Translations under genes and position numbers: made by a program
From: Bacteroidota bacterium
GTDB taxonomy: Bacteria; Bacteroidota; Bacteroidia; UBA7662
Direction of reading: 5' to 3'
Assembly: GCA_027485465.1 (NCBI GenBank)
Contig: JAIXRA010000156.1
Coordinates: forward strand, 1-34,580
DNA length: 34,580 nt
Shown here: piece by piece, positions 1 to 7,359 of the stretch
Layout: each line of letters opens with the position of its first letter
How positions within the stretch are numbered: the first letter of the stretch is position 1
The notes under the pieces: generated by a model
What the model was told of the DNA's origin: nothing
The model's database searches: none
The model's input: only the letters and a program-made list of their open reading frames with translations

Positions 1-334
1 TATTGCGCAATTCAAAGACCTTGCCATCGTGCATGGTCAGGGATTCTCTTTGTTCAACGACCTGCAGGCCCCTTTCCCGGAGGGCGGCGACCATCCAATC
101 CCCGCAACGCCGATGAGAAGCCGACCCGGGAATGCGGGGGCCAAAGCCAACCTGGGCACGAACCAAGGCCAAAGCCGAATCGCCCTCAAAACGAGGGGTC
201 GCCACCGTGTTCGGGGGTGGAGTATCCGCAGGTTCATCGGAACCCCCATCCTGCGAAGGACGATCGCAGGCCCCCAGCGCCAACATCAAGAAAACCATCG
301 CCCACAGCGAAGCGCTTCGAATTAGCGTGACCAT
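1..334 (-). CDS. M28-family peptidase / glutaminyl-peptide cyclotransferase-like lipoprotein (partial)
   Basis: Only the first 111 codons are in the window; the gene runs off the left edge. The ATG (334-332) lies inside the 3' end of cysS in another frame, a 13-base overlap, so the two are probably co-transcribed. The start encodes a hydrophobic segment ending in the lipobox-like LALGAC, with Cys at about residue 24, which suggests a lipoprotein. A Pro-rich linker follows, then FEGDSALALVRAQVGFGPR and SHRRCGDWMVAALRERG. These match the start of Bacteroidota M28 zinc peptidases that are often annotated as glutaminyl-peptide cyclotransferases. The metal ligands would lie outside the window, so peptidase and cyclotransferase activity cannot be told apart here. 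Confidence 0.75.
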   Translation of the reverse strand, partial: MVTLIRSASLWAMVFLMLALGACDRPSQDGGSDEPADTPPPNTVATPRFEGDSALALVRAQVGFGPRIPGSASHRRCGDWMVAALRERGLQVVEQRESLTMHDGKVFELRN

Positions 335-1848
335 CGGCTCCCTTCTTTGTCGTCCATGATTTTGAATCCGGCATGGGTCAAGTGGTCTCTAATTCGATCA
401 CTCAAGGCCCAATCTTTGGAGGCCTTGGCCTCTTGACGCAAGGACATAAGAACTTCCATGGCAGCATCCAGCGCTTGAAGGGTACCGGAATCCTCTTCGC
501 TTGTCAAAGTGGTTAACGGAAAACCCAACACATCCTCCACATAGGTTTGAACCGTTTGGCGTAAGCGGTTCCAAGCCTCCGGAGTGATTTGCGTTTTTCC
601 ATTCCGAAGTTCCTGAAAGTCTGCTAACAATTCATAAAGCGTCGCAATCAAAACAGGGCTGTTCAAGTCATCGTTGAGGGCCGCTCGTGCTTTGGCATCC
701 AAAACATCGGGGTCCAAAAGACCTCCGGGTCCGGTCGTGTTTGGTCCAGGGGTCGCCTCAAAAACAGCAGGCTCGTAGGACATCAACGCGCGTAGTCCCT
801 GAATCCAGCGCTTGTAGCCTTTGCTAGAGGCCGAAAGGGCCGCATCGCTGAAATCCAATGTGCTACGGTATTGGGCCTGTAACACAAAAAAACGTATACT
901 CATGGGGTCGTAGGCCTGGGATAAGCCCTCGTGAGTTCCCGCAAACAAGTCCTCGAGTGTAATAAAATTCCCCAAGGACTTGCCCATTTTTTGGCCGTTG
1001 ATGGTCACCATATTGTTATGAATCCAGGTCTTGGCAGGGGCACAACCGTGGCATCCCGTCGTCTGAGCAATCTCGCTTTCGTGATGCGGGAACAACAAGT
1101 CCATACCGCCACCGTGGATATCAAAGGGTGTGTCGAGGTATTTAGCCGACATCGCAGAGCATTCAATATGCCAGCCAGGAAACCCGGAACCCCAGGGAGA
1201 ATTCCAACGCATAATGTGTTCGGGTTCCGCTTTCTTCCAAAGGGCAAAGTCTTCGGGTTTGCGTTTCTCGGACTGAGAGGCCAAGGCCCGGCGTTCGTTG
1301 CCAGCACCTGCCACCAAATCATCCACCACCCGACCCGACAACTGACCGTAGGGGTAGTGAGCGCGGTAGGATTCCAAGTCAAAATAAACCGATCCGTTCA
1401 CTTCGTAGGCAAAACCCCGCTCTATCAGGGTCTGAATCATTTCGATTTGTTCAGGAATATGCCCCGAAGCCCTGGGCTCAATGGAAGGCGGAAGGTTCCC
1501 GAGCTGATCCATGGCCCGATGAAATGCCAAGGTGTAGCGCTGAACCAATTCCATGGGTTCCACCCGCTCAAGCCGGGCTCGGCGGGCAATTTTGTCCTCG
1601 CCCTCGTCGGCATCGTCCACCAAGTGCCCAACATCGGTGATATTGCGAACGTAGCGGACCTTGTAATCCAACAAAGTCAAATACCGTAACAACAAATCAA
1701 AGGTGATGTAAGGCCGTGCGTGACCCAGATGCGGCGGCCCATAGACCGTTGGACCGCAGACATAGAGGCCAACATGCGGTGAACGTAAGGGCGCAAAGGA
1801 TTCTTTGGTCCGCGTCAGGGTATTGTAAAGCAAAAGTTCGGTGGCCAT
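322..1848 (-). CDS. cysS: Cysteinyl-tRNA synthetase
   Basis: Charges tRNA-Cys with cysteine in the cytoplasm; class I aminoacyl-tRNA synthetase, 508 aa, a normal length. The HIGH motif is HLGH at residues 40-43, preceded by the zinc-ligand region VCGPTVY (Cys31). Further zinc-site residues are in WHIECSAMS and LLFPHHESE. The KMSKS loop reads KMGKS at about residue 285, followed by LGN as usual. The C-terminal region has the expected helical and anticodon-binding character. The ATG at 1848 was chosen over an in-frame TTG two codons upstream. It lies 38 bases after the upstream phosphatase-like gene, and its stop overlaps the start of the M28 lipoprotein gene. Confidence 0.97.
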   Translation of the reverse strand: MATELLLYNTLTRTKESFAPLRSPHVGLYVCGPTVYGPPHLGHARPYITFDLLLRYLTLLDYKVRYVRNITDVGHLVDDADEGEDKIARRARLERVEPMELVQRYTLAFHRAMDQLGNLPPSIEPRASGHIPEQIEMIQTLIERGFAYEVNGSVYFDLESYRAHYPYGQLSGRVVDDLVAGAGNERRALASQSEKRKPEDFALWKKAEPEHIMRWNSPWGSGFPGWHIECSAMSAKYLDTPFDIHGGGMDLLFPHHESEIAQTTGCHGCAPAKTWIHNNMVTINGQKMGKSLGNFITLEDLFAGTHEGLSQAYDPMSIRFFVLQAQYRSTLDFSDAALSASSKGYKRWIQGLRALMSYEPAVFEATPGPNTTGPGGLLDPDVLDAKARAALNDDLNSPVLIATLYELLADFQELRNGKTQITPEAWNRLRQTVQTYVEDVLGFPLTTLTSEEDSGTLQALDAAMEVLMSLRQEAKASKDWALSDRIRDHLTHAGFKIMDDKEGSRWSR

Positions 1849-1886
1849 AAACAACGGCTGGGGTTCAAACCTTCAAAAATACACCA

Positions 1887-3122
1887 TCAACGGCCGAGCA
1901 CCGCTACCACCGGGTAGTGATCCGAATGACGCCCCGGCAAAACACGGTGACCCTGTACGGGCAGTTCAGGATCGGCCATGATATGATCAATACGAAAGCT
2001 GGGAAATCCCCCGGCATAGGTGTGACCCAGGCCCCGGCCTTTGGCCACATAGCTGTCGTTGAGACCTTGCCCTGCCAAGCAGACCGCAAAGGAATGTGGG
2101 AGGTCGTTAAAGTCACCCAGCAAGACCACCCGGTACGGTGACGCTTTTACTTTGTTTTGGACGGTTTCGGCCTGTGTCGCCCGCAATCGGGCATTGCCTG
2201 CAATTTTTCGAAAGATCCTAAAAATACTTTGCTTGGCAGTATCGCTCTGTAAATCCAGGGATCGCACCGGTTGCAAATCCCGTGTTGAAATTCGATTGCT
2301 TGCCAAATGCACATTCATGGCGCGAAGGGTGTCTCCCTTGAGAACCACATCGGCCCATAACAAACCCGTGGGCGAATCTCCTTCCCCAAGGTTATAATAA
2401 CCAAAATCCAAAACCCGACCCCGGACCCACAAACCCAGCCCACTAAACCAATCCGGTTTGGTGGAGGATCCATGATTTTGCTTTTGAACAAAACAGACCG
2501 CTTGGCGCTCCCGATTCAAACCCACAAAGGAAAAGCCTCGGATTCTGGAGTCCCGTTTCATTTGGCGAAGAACATCAAAATGTTGAGGATCCCAACTTAC
2601 AAAATCTTGAAAACCAGCTAGATCAGGCTGTATTGAACCCAACAAATGCACCAAATAATCGCGCGATGATGCGAATTCGTCTTTTTCTTCGGGTCCGGCA
2701 TCCGATGGCAAACGAAAATTACCCACATTGTAGGTCATAACCACGAAGGGATCGGTTTGCTTGCGCCCAGTATCCGATGATGAACCAAGATTCATCGCAT
2801 CCGACTCCCCCATGGATGGCCATTGCCAAAAACGAGGATGCACCGTCCAACCAACGAGCAGAACCAATAAGGACAAAAGAAAACGTGGATTACGACGCAA
2901 AACCCACCAGATTCCACAGGCAACCAAGCCCATCAGCAGAGGGTAATACCCAAAGCCCAACAAGGCCAAAGGGGCAAACCACCGCGGATCCAAAAAAGGA
3001 ACGGCGTACACCGCCAACATACCGCCTGCAAGGGCCAGATTGATGCCCATTAAGGCATGGCCCAACCACCGTAACAACGAATACTTGGCGCTATTTAACC
3101 GCGATGCTGCCGGTCGAGCCAT
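1887..3122 (-). CDS. Membrane-anchored endonuclease/exonuclease/phosphatase family protein
   Basis: 411 aa. The N-terminal ~100 residues carry three hydrophobic segments (about 22-43, 48-72 and 78-95), then a linker and a full EEP (DNase I-like) domain. Visible EEP motifs are MTYNVGNF, the region around DLAGFQDF, NVHLASNRIS, LLGDFNDLPHS, RIDHIMADP and the C-terminal SDHYPVVA. These supply the Asn, Glu/Asp and His residues used for Mg-dependent phosphodiester hydrolysis. The first acidic position reads GFQDF where many relatives have Glu. The substrate (nucleic acid, phosphoinositide-like lipid or other) cannot be deduced. The start overlaps the end of the upstream rhomboid gene by 28 bases. 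This rhomboid-EEP order next to mutL is common in Bacteroidota. Confidence 0.88.
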   Translation of the reverse strand: MARPAASRLNSAKYSLLRWLGHALMGINLALAGGMLAVYAVPFLDPRWFAPLALLGFGYYPLLMGLVACGIWWVLRRNPRFLLSLLVLLVGWTVHPRFWQWPSMGESDAMNLGSSSDTGRKQTDPFVVMTYNVGNFRLPSDAGPEEKDEFASSRDYLVHLLGSIQPDLAGFQDFVSWDPQHFDVLRQMKRDSRIRGFSFVGLNRERQAVCFVQKQNHGSSTKPDWFSGLGLWVRGRVLDFGYYNLGEGDSPTGLLWADVVLKGDTLRAMNVHLASNRISTRDLQPVRSLDLQSDTAKQSIFRIFRKIAGNARLRATQAETVQNKVKASPYRVVLLGDFNDLPHSFAVCLAGQGLNDSYVAKGRGLGHTYAGGFPSFRIDHIMADPELPVQGHRVLPGRHSDHYPVVAVLGR

Positions 3123-3871
3123 TCTTTTTCGTTTGCCTTGAGAGAAGAATAACCACTCCTTGAAATCTTGTCCAACAAGCGATCGGTTTCAGTCTGAACA
3201 TCGTTGGAGCGGGGACGGACCGTCGCCACAGCGCTGGACCTCGCCTTGCCCCAAAAAGCAAAGACCCACCGGCCCTGTAAATAGCGAAGGCCGATGATAC
3301 CAGCTAAAGCCCCACCGATATGCGCCCAATGCCCTCCGGCATTGGCACCCATCAAGCCTACCACATCGTAGAGCGCCAGGCCCAAGGCCAGCCATCGCAA
3401 ACGAAGGGGAAGGATCCCAAACAACATCAAGGGCTGGTCCGGGGTGAGTAGAACCAAGGCCCAAAAAAAGGCCATCGCCGAGGCCGAGGCACCGATCAAA
3501 CCAGGGACCCCAGGATTTGAATTCCCAGAAATCCATGGAATCAGGCCCATGCCCAATTCAAAAAAAGCAGCCCCGGCCAGACCACCGGCCAGGTACATGG
3601 GGTAAATAATGCGAGTCCCCAACAAATCCACCAACGAGCGGCCCGCCCATACCAACATGACCATGTTCCATAACAAATGCCAAAAGCTCTGATGTGAAAA
3701 CATATAGGTCACCAAAGTCCATGGGCGCTGCAGCAAGGCCTGCCATCCCCAAGGAAGGACCAACCAGGAGGCCAAAGACCTCATCCCTGGCAGGAATAGC
3801 AAAACAAAAAAGATCCCGTTGATCGCAACGAGTCGATGGAGCCTGTTATTCCAATCGATGCCCCAACCCAT
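3095..3871 (-). CDS. Rhomboid family intramembrane serine protease (copy A)
   Basis: 258 aa polytopic membrane protein, with the loop Trp-rich region and six or so hydrophobic segments expected of rhomboids. SHQSFWHLLWNM supplies the conserved H60/H65/N69 cluster of TM2. The GxSx catalytic serine is S129 in LIGASASAM; the usual GASG is altered to GASA. The catalytic histidine is H184 in WAHIGGALAG. A ~55-residue cytosolic tail follows. It lies three bases after copy B and overlaps the EEP gene. Bacteroidota commonly carry such a tandem pair beside mutL; physiological substrates are not known from the sequence. Confidence 0.92.
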   Translation of the reverse strand: MGWGIDWNNRLHRLVAINGIFFVLLFLPGMRSLASWLVLPWGWQALLQRPWTLVTYMFSHQSFWHLLWNMVMLVWAGRSLVDLLGTRIIYPMYLAGGLAGAAFFELGMGLIPWISGNSNPGVPGLIGASASAMAFFWALVLLTPDQPLMLFGILPLRLRWLALGLALYDVVGLMGANAGGHWAHIGGALAGIIGLRYLQGRWVFAFWGKARSSAVATVRPRSNDVQTETDRLLDKISRSGYSSLKANEKEWLDRQHRG

Positions 3872-3874
3872 GAC

Positions 3875-4588
3875 CTAAACCCCTTTTTGGTAAAACCAAC
3901 GAACCATGATAAAACCAAAGAGCATCCCACCCAAATGGGCGTAATGAGCGATGTTATCGTTGGGGTTAGCCTGCAGGGCCGCCCACAGTTCAATCACCAC
4001 ATAAATCCCCGCCAAATACTTGGCCTTGACCGGCACAAAAAAGAAAAGGTAGAGGTAACTGTTGGGAAAAAGGGTGGCAAAAGCGATCCATATCGCTGCC
4101 ACTGCACCACTCGCCCCGATGATATTGGGGGCGCTCAGGAGTGCAGCTTTTTGTTGTTCAAGTGCCACCAAACCAAGAGCATCTGCATTGGCCATCTGAT
4201 TTTCGATCGTCTGTAAAACCGGCCGAATATCTACCAAAAAAACAATCAGATAATGCAAAAAAGCTGCGCCAAGGCCCGCCATAACATAAAACGACAAAAA
4301 TCGAGTGGATCCCCATACATTTTCAAGAATACTCCCAAACATCCAAAACGAAAACATATTAAAAATCAAATGCTCCAAACTACCATGCATAAACAAATGC
4401 GTGATGGGCTGCCAGAAACCGTAGGCCTCCGAGCCTGGCAAATGCATACCAAGCAATTCAATAAAATCCAAACCAAAACTGGTTTGAAAAACATAGGTCC
4501 CCAGGAAAAACAACCCGTTGATGATGACCATGTTTTTGACCACCGGAGGCAGAAACTCAAAACGACCGGGACTAATAGGTGTGTTCAT
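3875..4588 (-). CDS. Rhomboid family intramembrane serine protease (copy B)
   Basis: 237 aa polytopic protease that cleaves membrane proteins within the bilayer. THLFMHGSLEHLIFNMFSFW holds the H/H/N cluster of TM2 (H68, H73, N77). The catalytic serine is S160 in IIGASGAV and the catalytic histidine is H218 in YAHLGGMLFG. The insert between TM3 and TM4 (about residues 121-155) is longer than in copy A. The start at 4588 overlaps the last 17 bases of mutL. Copy B keeps the canonical GASGA, while copy A has GASAS, so the two paralogues are well diverged. Confidence 0.94.
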   Translation of the reverse strand: MNTPISPGRFEFLPPVVKNMVIINGLFFLGTYVFQTSFGLDFIELLGMHLPGSEAYGFWQPITHLFMHGSLEHLIFNMFSFWMFGSILENVWGSTRFLSFYVMAGLGAAFLHYLIVFLVDIRPVLQTIENQMANADALGLVALEQQKAALLSAPNIIGASGAVAAIWIAFATLFPNSYLYLFFFVPVKAKYLAGIYVVIELWAALQANPNDNIAHYAHLGGMLFGFIMVRWFYQKGV

Positions 4589-6389
4589 ACAAATTTGTTA
4601 ATGCAATCAAAGCACGCTTCGGTTCCCCACACCAACCCCAAGGTCGGCCTTCGGGGTCCAAAAAAGTTCGTTCGCCGCTCACCCAAGGCTTTAAGGCTCG
4701 CATCACCTGGGCCGGATTGGTCGGGTCAAATGGCCTTTCTTCTCCGTTCAAACCCCGAGTCCTGGCCAAATAACCAAGGGCTTCGGATCGAACGGGCTGG
4801 CCTCCTTCATGTAATCGGGCCCATATCCAGTCCAAAAGGTCCAGGACTTCGGCCATGGGGGTATGGGCGGGATGGGTTTCTACCTGATAGGTGTCTTTCT
4901 CCTCCAGTCGTCGAAGCTCAATACCCAAGCTGGCGGCCAAAGGCAGGCCATTGTCGGCTTGGTCAAGGCTCCCACCCTGCCACAAAACCGGCTCCAATGG
5001 CAGCACTCCGTGCCCTGGGCGGTAAACCTGGTCCAGGTTTTGGATGAGACGGTCCATCATGATTTCCCGGAGCAAAACCCGAACTTCAACCACCACCATT
5101 CGCTGACCCGTCCTAAACAAACCCGTTCCGTCCGGGTAAATCCATCCGTCCTGAAGATGATCGTCTTGAGTCAAGGGAGTTGCTGCGCTGTATGCGGGTT
5201 CCATCAAACCTTCCAAAAGCCGATGATACCCGGACGTTGGGGCCGATGACCCTACTTCGGACGTTGGATTTCCGAACGGATTGTAATCGGGATTCACGCG
5301 TACCGAAGGCACGCGAAGGCGATCCGGGGGCGTGCTCTGAATGCCCCAGGAACCGGGCAAAGGCTCCCATTCAAAATCCAACGAAGGCTGCAATTGATAC
5401 TGACCGAGAGACCGCCGAACGGCCGCCTTGAGGATCGCATAGATACCTTGGTCCTCTTCAAATTTGACTTCGATTTTGGAGGGATGAACATTGACATCCA
5501 TCTTGGAGGGATCCACCCTAAAATTCAAGACATAGGCTGGATAATGTTGGGCGGGTAACAAACCCTCCATGGCCGAACTCACGGCATGCTGCAGGTAAGC
5601 GTCCTTGAAATAACGCCCGTTCACAAAGAGATACTGCGCATACCGCGTTTTGCGACAAAGGGCTGGTTTGGCCACAAAACCACTCAAACCAACCAGTTGG
5701 GTATCTTCCTCCACCGGAACCAATCCATCCGCAAAATTTTTGCCCAACACAGCCTGTATCCTTTGCCGGAGATTTCCCGGCTTGAGACTGTAGACCATTT
5801 GACCCTGCGATTTCAATTCAAGGGCCAAGTCCGGACGAGCCAAGGCCAATCGGATAAACTCTTCTTCGAGGTTCTTGGATTCCGTGCTGTCTTTTTTGAG
5901 AAAATTACGCCGGGCCGGGACATTAAAAAACAACGAACGCACCGAAACCCGGGTGCCCAAAGGGAGGGCCGAGGGCTGGTTTTGGGTGATGGCACCCCCT
6001 TGGGCCTCGACCAGCACCCCCAGTTCTTGATCCGCCACCCGGCTGGCCACCTCGATATGAGAAACCGAGGCAATAGAGGCCAAGGCCTCGCCCCGAAACC
6101 CGTAGGTATTCAAACGATACAGGTCTTCCCAATCCACAATTTTGGAGGTGGCATGTCTTTGCAAGGCCAGCGGAATCTGGTCCGATGGGATACCCTTGCC
6201 GTTATCCATGACCTCTATCAAGGATCGACCAGCGTCCTTGAGGCTGACTTGGATCAGGTTGGCCCCGGAATCCACAGCGTTCTCTAGCAATTCCTTCAAA
6301 ACCGACGAGGGCCGCTGAACCACCTCGCCAGCCGCAATTTGATTAATAACACGGTCGGGTAGGACCTGAATTCGATGAGATTCCGACAC
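4572..6389 (-). CDS. mutL: DNA mismatch repair protein MutL (degenerate C-terminal endonuclease site)
   Basis: 605 aa GHKL ATPase that couples MutS mismatch recognition to strand processing. ATP-binding motifs are intact: E36/N37 in LLENAVDSGA, DNGKGI (62-67), HATSKI (79-84) and YGFRGEAL (96-103). GTRVSVRSLFFNVPARRNFLK and LFVNGRYFKD follow, and a linker begins near residue 335. The C-terminal dimerisation domain is strongly diverged. Where the DQHAxxExxxxE endonuclease motif would lie, the sequence is MVVVEVRVLLREIMMDRL (about 427-444). The usual CPHGRP is replaced by LDPEGRP (about 576). The start is GTG: an in-frame TAA lies four codons upstream and no ATG is available. It begins four bases after the preceding gene. 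Confidence 0.95.
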   Translation of the reverse strand: MSESHRIQVLPDRVINQIAAGEVVQRPSSVLKELLENAVDSGANLIQVSLKDAGRSLIEVMDNGKGIPSDQIPLALQRHATSKIVDWEDLYRLNTYGFRGEALASIASVSHIEVASRVADQELGVLVEAQGGAITQNQPSALPLGTRVSVRSLFFNVPARRNFLKKDSTESKNLEEEFIRLALARPDLALELKSQGQMVYSLKPGNLRQRIQAVLGKNFADGLVPVEEDTQLVGLSGFVAKPALCRKTRYAQYLFVNGRYFKDAYLQHAVSSAMEGLLPAQHYPAYVLNFRVDPSKMDVNVHPSKIEVKFEEDQGIYAILKAAVRRSLGQYQLQPSLDFEWEPLPGSWGIQSTPPDRLRVPSVRVNPDYNPFGNPTSEVGSSAPTSGYHRLLEGLMEPAYSAATPLTQDDHLQDGWIYPDGTGLFRTGQRMVVVEVRVLLREIMMDRLIQNLDQVYRPGHGVLPLEPVLWQGGSLDQADNGLPLAASLGIELRRLEEKDTYQVETHPAHTPMAEVLDLLDWIWARLHEGGQPVRSEALGYLARTRGLNGEERPFDPTNPAQVMRALKPWVSGERTFLDPEGRPWGWCGEPKRALIALTNLYEHTY

Positions 6390-6393
6390 CTGA

Positions 6394-6729
6394 CTAGGTT
6401 AAAGGCTGGGCGGATTTGCGTCGACTGCGCCAACGAAAAAAGACCAGGACAGGCAGGGCCAGTCCCAGCCATCGCAGGTTGCCATCCCCAAACAAGGCCC
6501 AACTCAAACCCCAAACAACCCCCATAACCCAGATCATGCGCTGAATGCCGGCATAACGGTTGGTTCGGTTTAGGTTGGAGTTTCGGCGGTTAAAACGGAT
6601 GGTTTTGATTGGGGCTGCCGGATCAACCGGTGCTGCCTGGGAACCAAAAACGGGATCCGTATCCTTGGCATAGAGGGGACGATAGGTAAAGCGCTTATGG
6701 GGTGGCGTCTTAAAAAAGGAAACCAACAT
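6394..6729 (-). CDS. Conserved small membrane protein of the Bacteroidota mutL neighbourhood
   Basis: 111 aa. The N terminus, FFKTPPHKRFTYRPLYAKD, resembles a small Bacteroidota-specific family that begins with an F-KTP-H-xF-Y-P pattern, sits next to mutL, and is sometimes mis-annotated as a riboflavin synthase subunit. A basic linker (NRRNSNLNRTNRY) leads to two hydrophobic segments at about residues 64-80 and 84-98, then an Arg/Lys-rich tail. No catalytic motif is visible. It is the first gene of the leftward cluster and ends four bases before mutL. A TACCTTTG box ends five bases before its ATG. Function unknown. Confidence 0.8.
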   Translation of the reverse strand: MLVSFFKTPPHKRFTYRPLYAKDTDPVFGSQAAPVDPAAPIKTIRFNRRNSNLNRTNRYAGIQRMIWVMGVVWGLSWALFGDGNLRWLGLALPVLVFFRWRSRRKSAQPLT

Positions 6730-6734
6730 GGTTT

Positions 6735-6742
6735 CAAAGGTA
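6735..6742 (-). promoter_or_regulatory. Bacteroidota -7 box for the mutL cluster (candidate)
   Basis: TACCTTTG matches the Bacteroidota -7 consensus TAnnTTTG exactly. It ends five bases before the ATG at 6729, so transcription would start at or near the start codon and the message would be almost leaderless. No clear -33 TTTG is seen at the usual spacing. Confidence 0.4.
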
Positions 6743-6759
6743 CGGCCTGCCGGGGATTG

Positions 6760-6767
6760 TAATTTTG
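6760..6767 (+). promoter_or_regulatory. Bacteroidota -7 box for the TlpA-like gene (candidate)
   Basis: TAATTTTG matches TAnnTTTG exactly and lies 49 bases before the ATG at 6817, in the 87-base divergent gap. It would give a leader of about 40 bases. A TTTC 24 bases upstream is a poor -33 match. Confidence 0.45.
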
Positions 6768-6816
6768 ACCTAAATTAGCGTTTCTCAATCATCCAGATTC
6801 AACAACCCCTCCAACC

Positions 6817-7359
6817 ATGACAAGCTTCGCTCCCCTCCGTTCCTTCTTCGTCACCGGCCTGGCCGTCGTACTCACCTTGGGTATCGCGCCCCTCGCCGCT
6901 TGGTCCCAACCCGGCGGCCTCAAAATCGGTGAAAAAGCCCCCGAAATCTCTCAAAGCGGGGTCGATGGCAAAGACCTCAAACTCTCTTCCCTCAAAGGAA
7001 AAATGGTTCTCATTGATTTTTGGGCTTCTTGGTGCCGGCCCTGCCGCTACGAAAACCCCAATGTTGTCAAGGCCTACGAAGCGTTCAAAGATTCACAATT
7101 CAAAACCGGCAAGGGTTTTACCGTTTTTTCGGTTTCACTGGATAACCAAAAAGACCCCTGGCTCAAGGCCATTGTGGACGACAAATTGGTTTGGAAAGAG
7201 CATGTCTCCGACCTCAAGGGTTGGGGGAATGCCGCCGGACAGATGTACGGTGTTACCGGGATCCCTATGAGCTACCTGATTGACGGCAAGGGCGTCATCA
7301 TCGCCAAAAACCTGCGCGGTCCAGCCCTCGAAGAAACCCTCAAGCAGCACCTGAAGTAA
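6817..7359 (+). CDS. TlpA/ResA-like periplasmic thioredoxin-fold oxidoreductase
   Basis: 180 aa. A signal peptide spans about residues 1-30 (hydrophobic VTGLAVVLTLGIAPLAAWSQ), so the protein acts outside the cytoplasm. The redox active site is WCRPC, with Cys73 and Cys76 in IDFWASWCRPCRYENP. The cis-proline loop is TGIPMSYLID. The opening IGEKAPEISQSGVDGKDLKLSSLKG is the AhpC/TSA-TlpA type start. Such proteins reduce disulfides in periplasmic or cytochrome-maturation clients; the partner is not shown here. The gene stands alone on the plus strand, divergent from the mutL cluster. Its TAA is directly followed by the reverse-strand stop of glnN with no spacer. Confidence 0.93.
   Translation: MTSFAPLRSFFVTGLAVVLTLGIAPLAAWSQPGGLKIGEKAPEISQSGVDGKDLKLSSLKGKMVLIDFWASWCRPCRYENPNVVKAYEAFKDSQFKTGKGFTVFSVSLDNQKDPWLKAIVDDKLVWKEHVSDLKGWGNAAGQMYGVTGIPMSYLIDGKGVIIAKNLRGPALEETLKQHLK

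Noticed and set aside
931-1689. 252-codon plus-strand open frame opposite cysS
   Set aside because: It is antisense to a well-conserved cysS, has no family-like motifs, and mirrors the codon bias of the real gene.
5586-6287. 233-codon plus-strand open frame opposite mutL
   Set aside because: Antisense shadow of the conserved ATPase domain; no signal, motif or promoter supports it.
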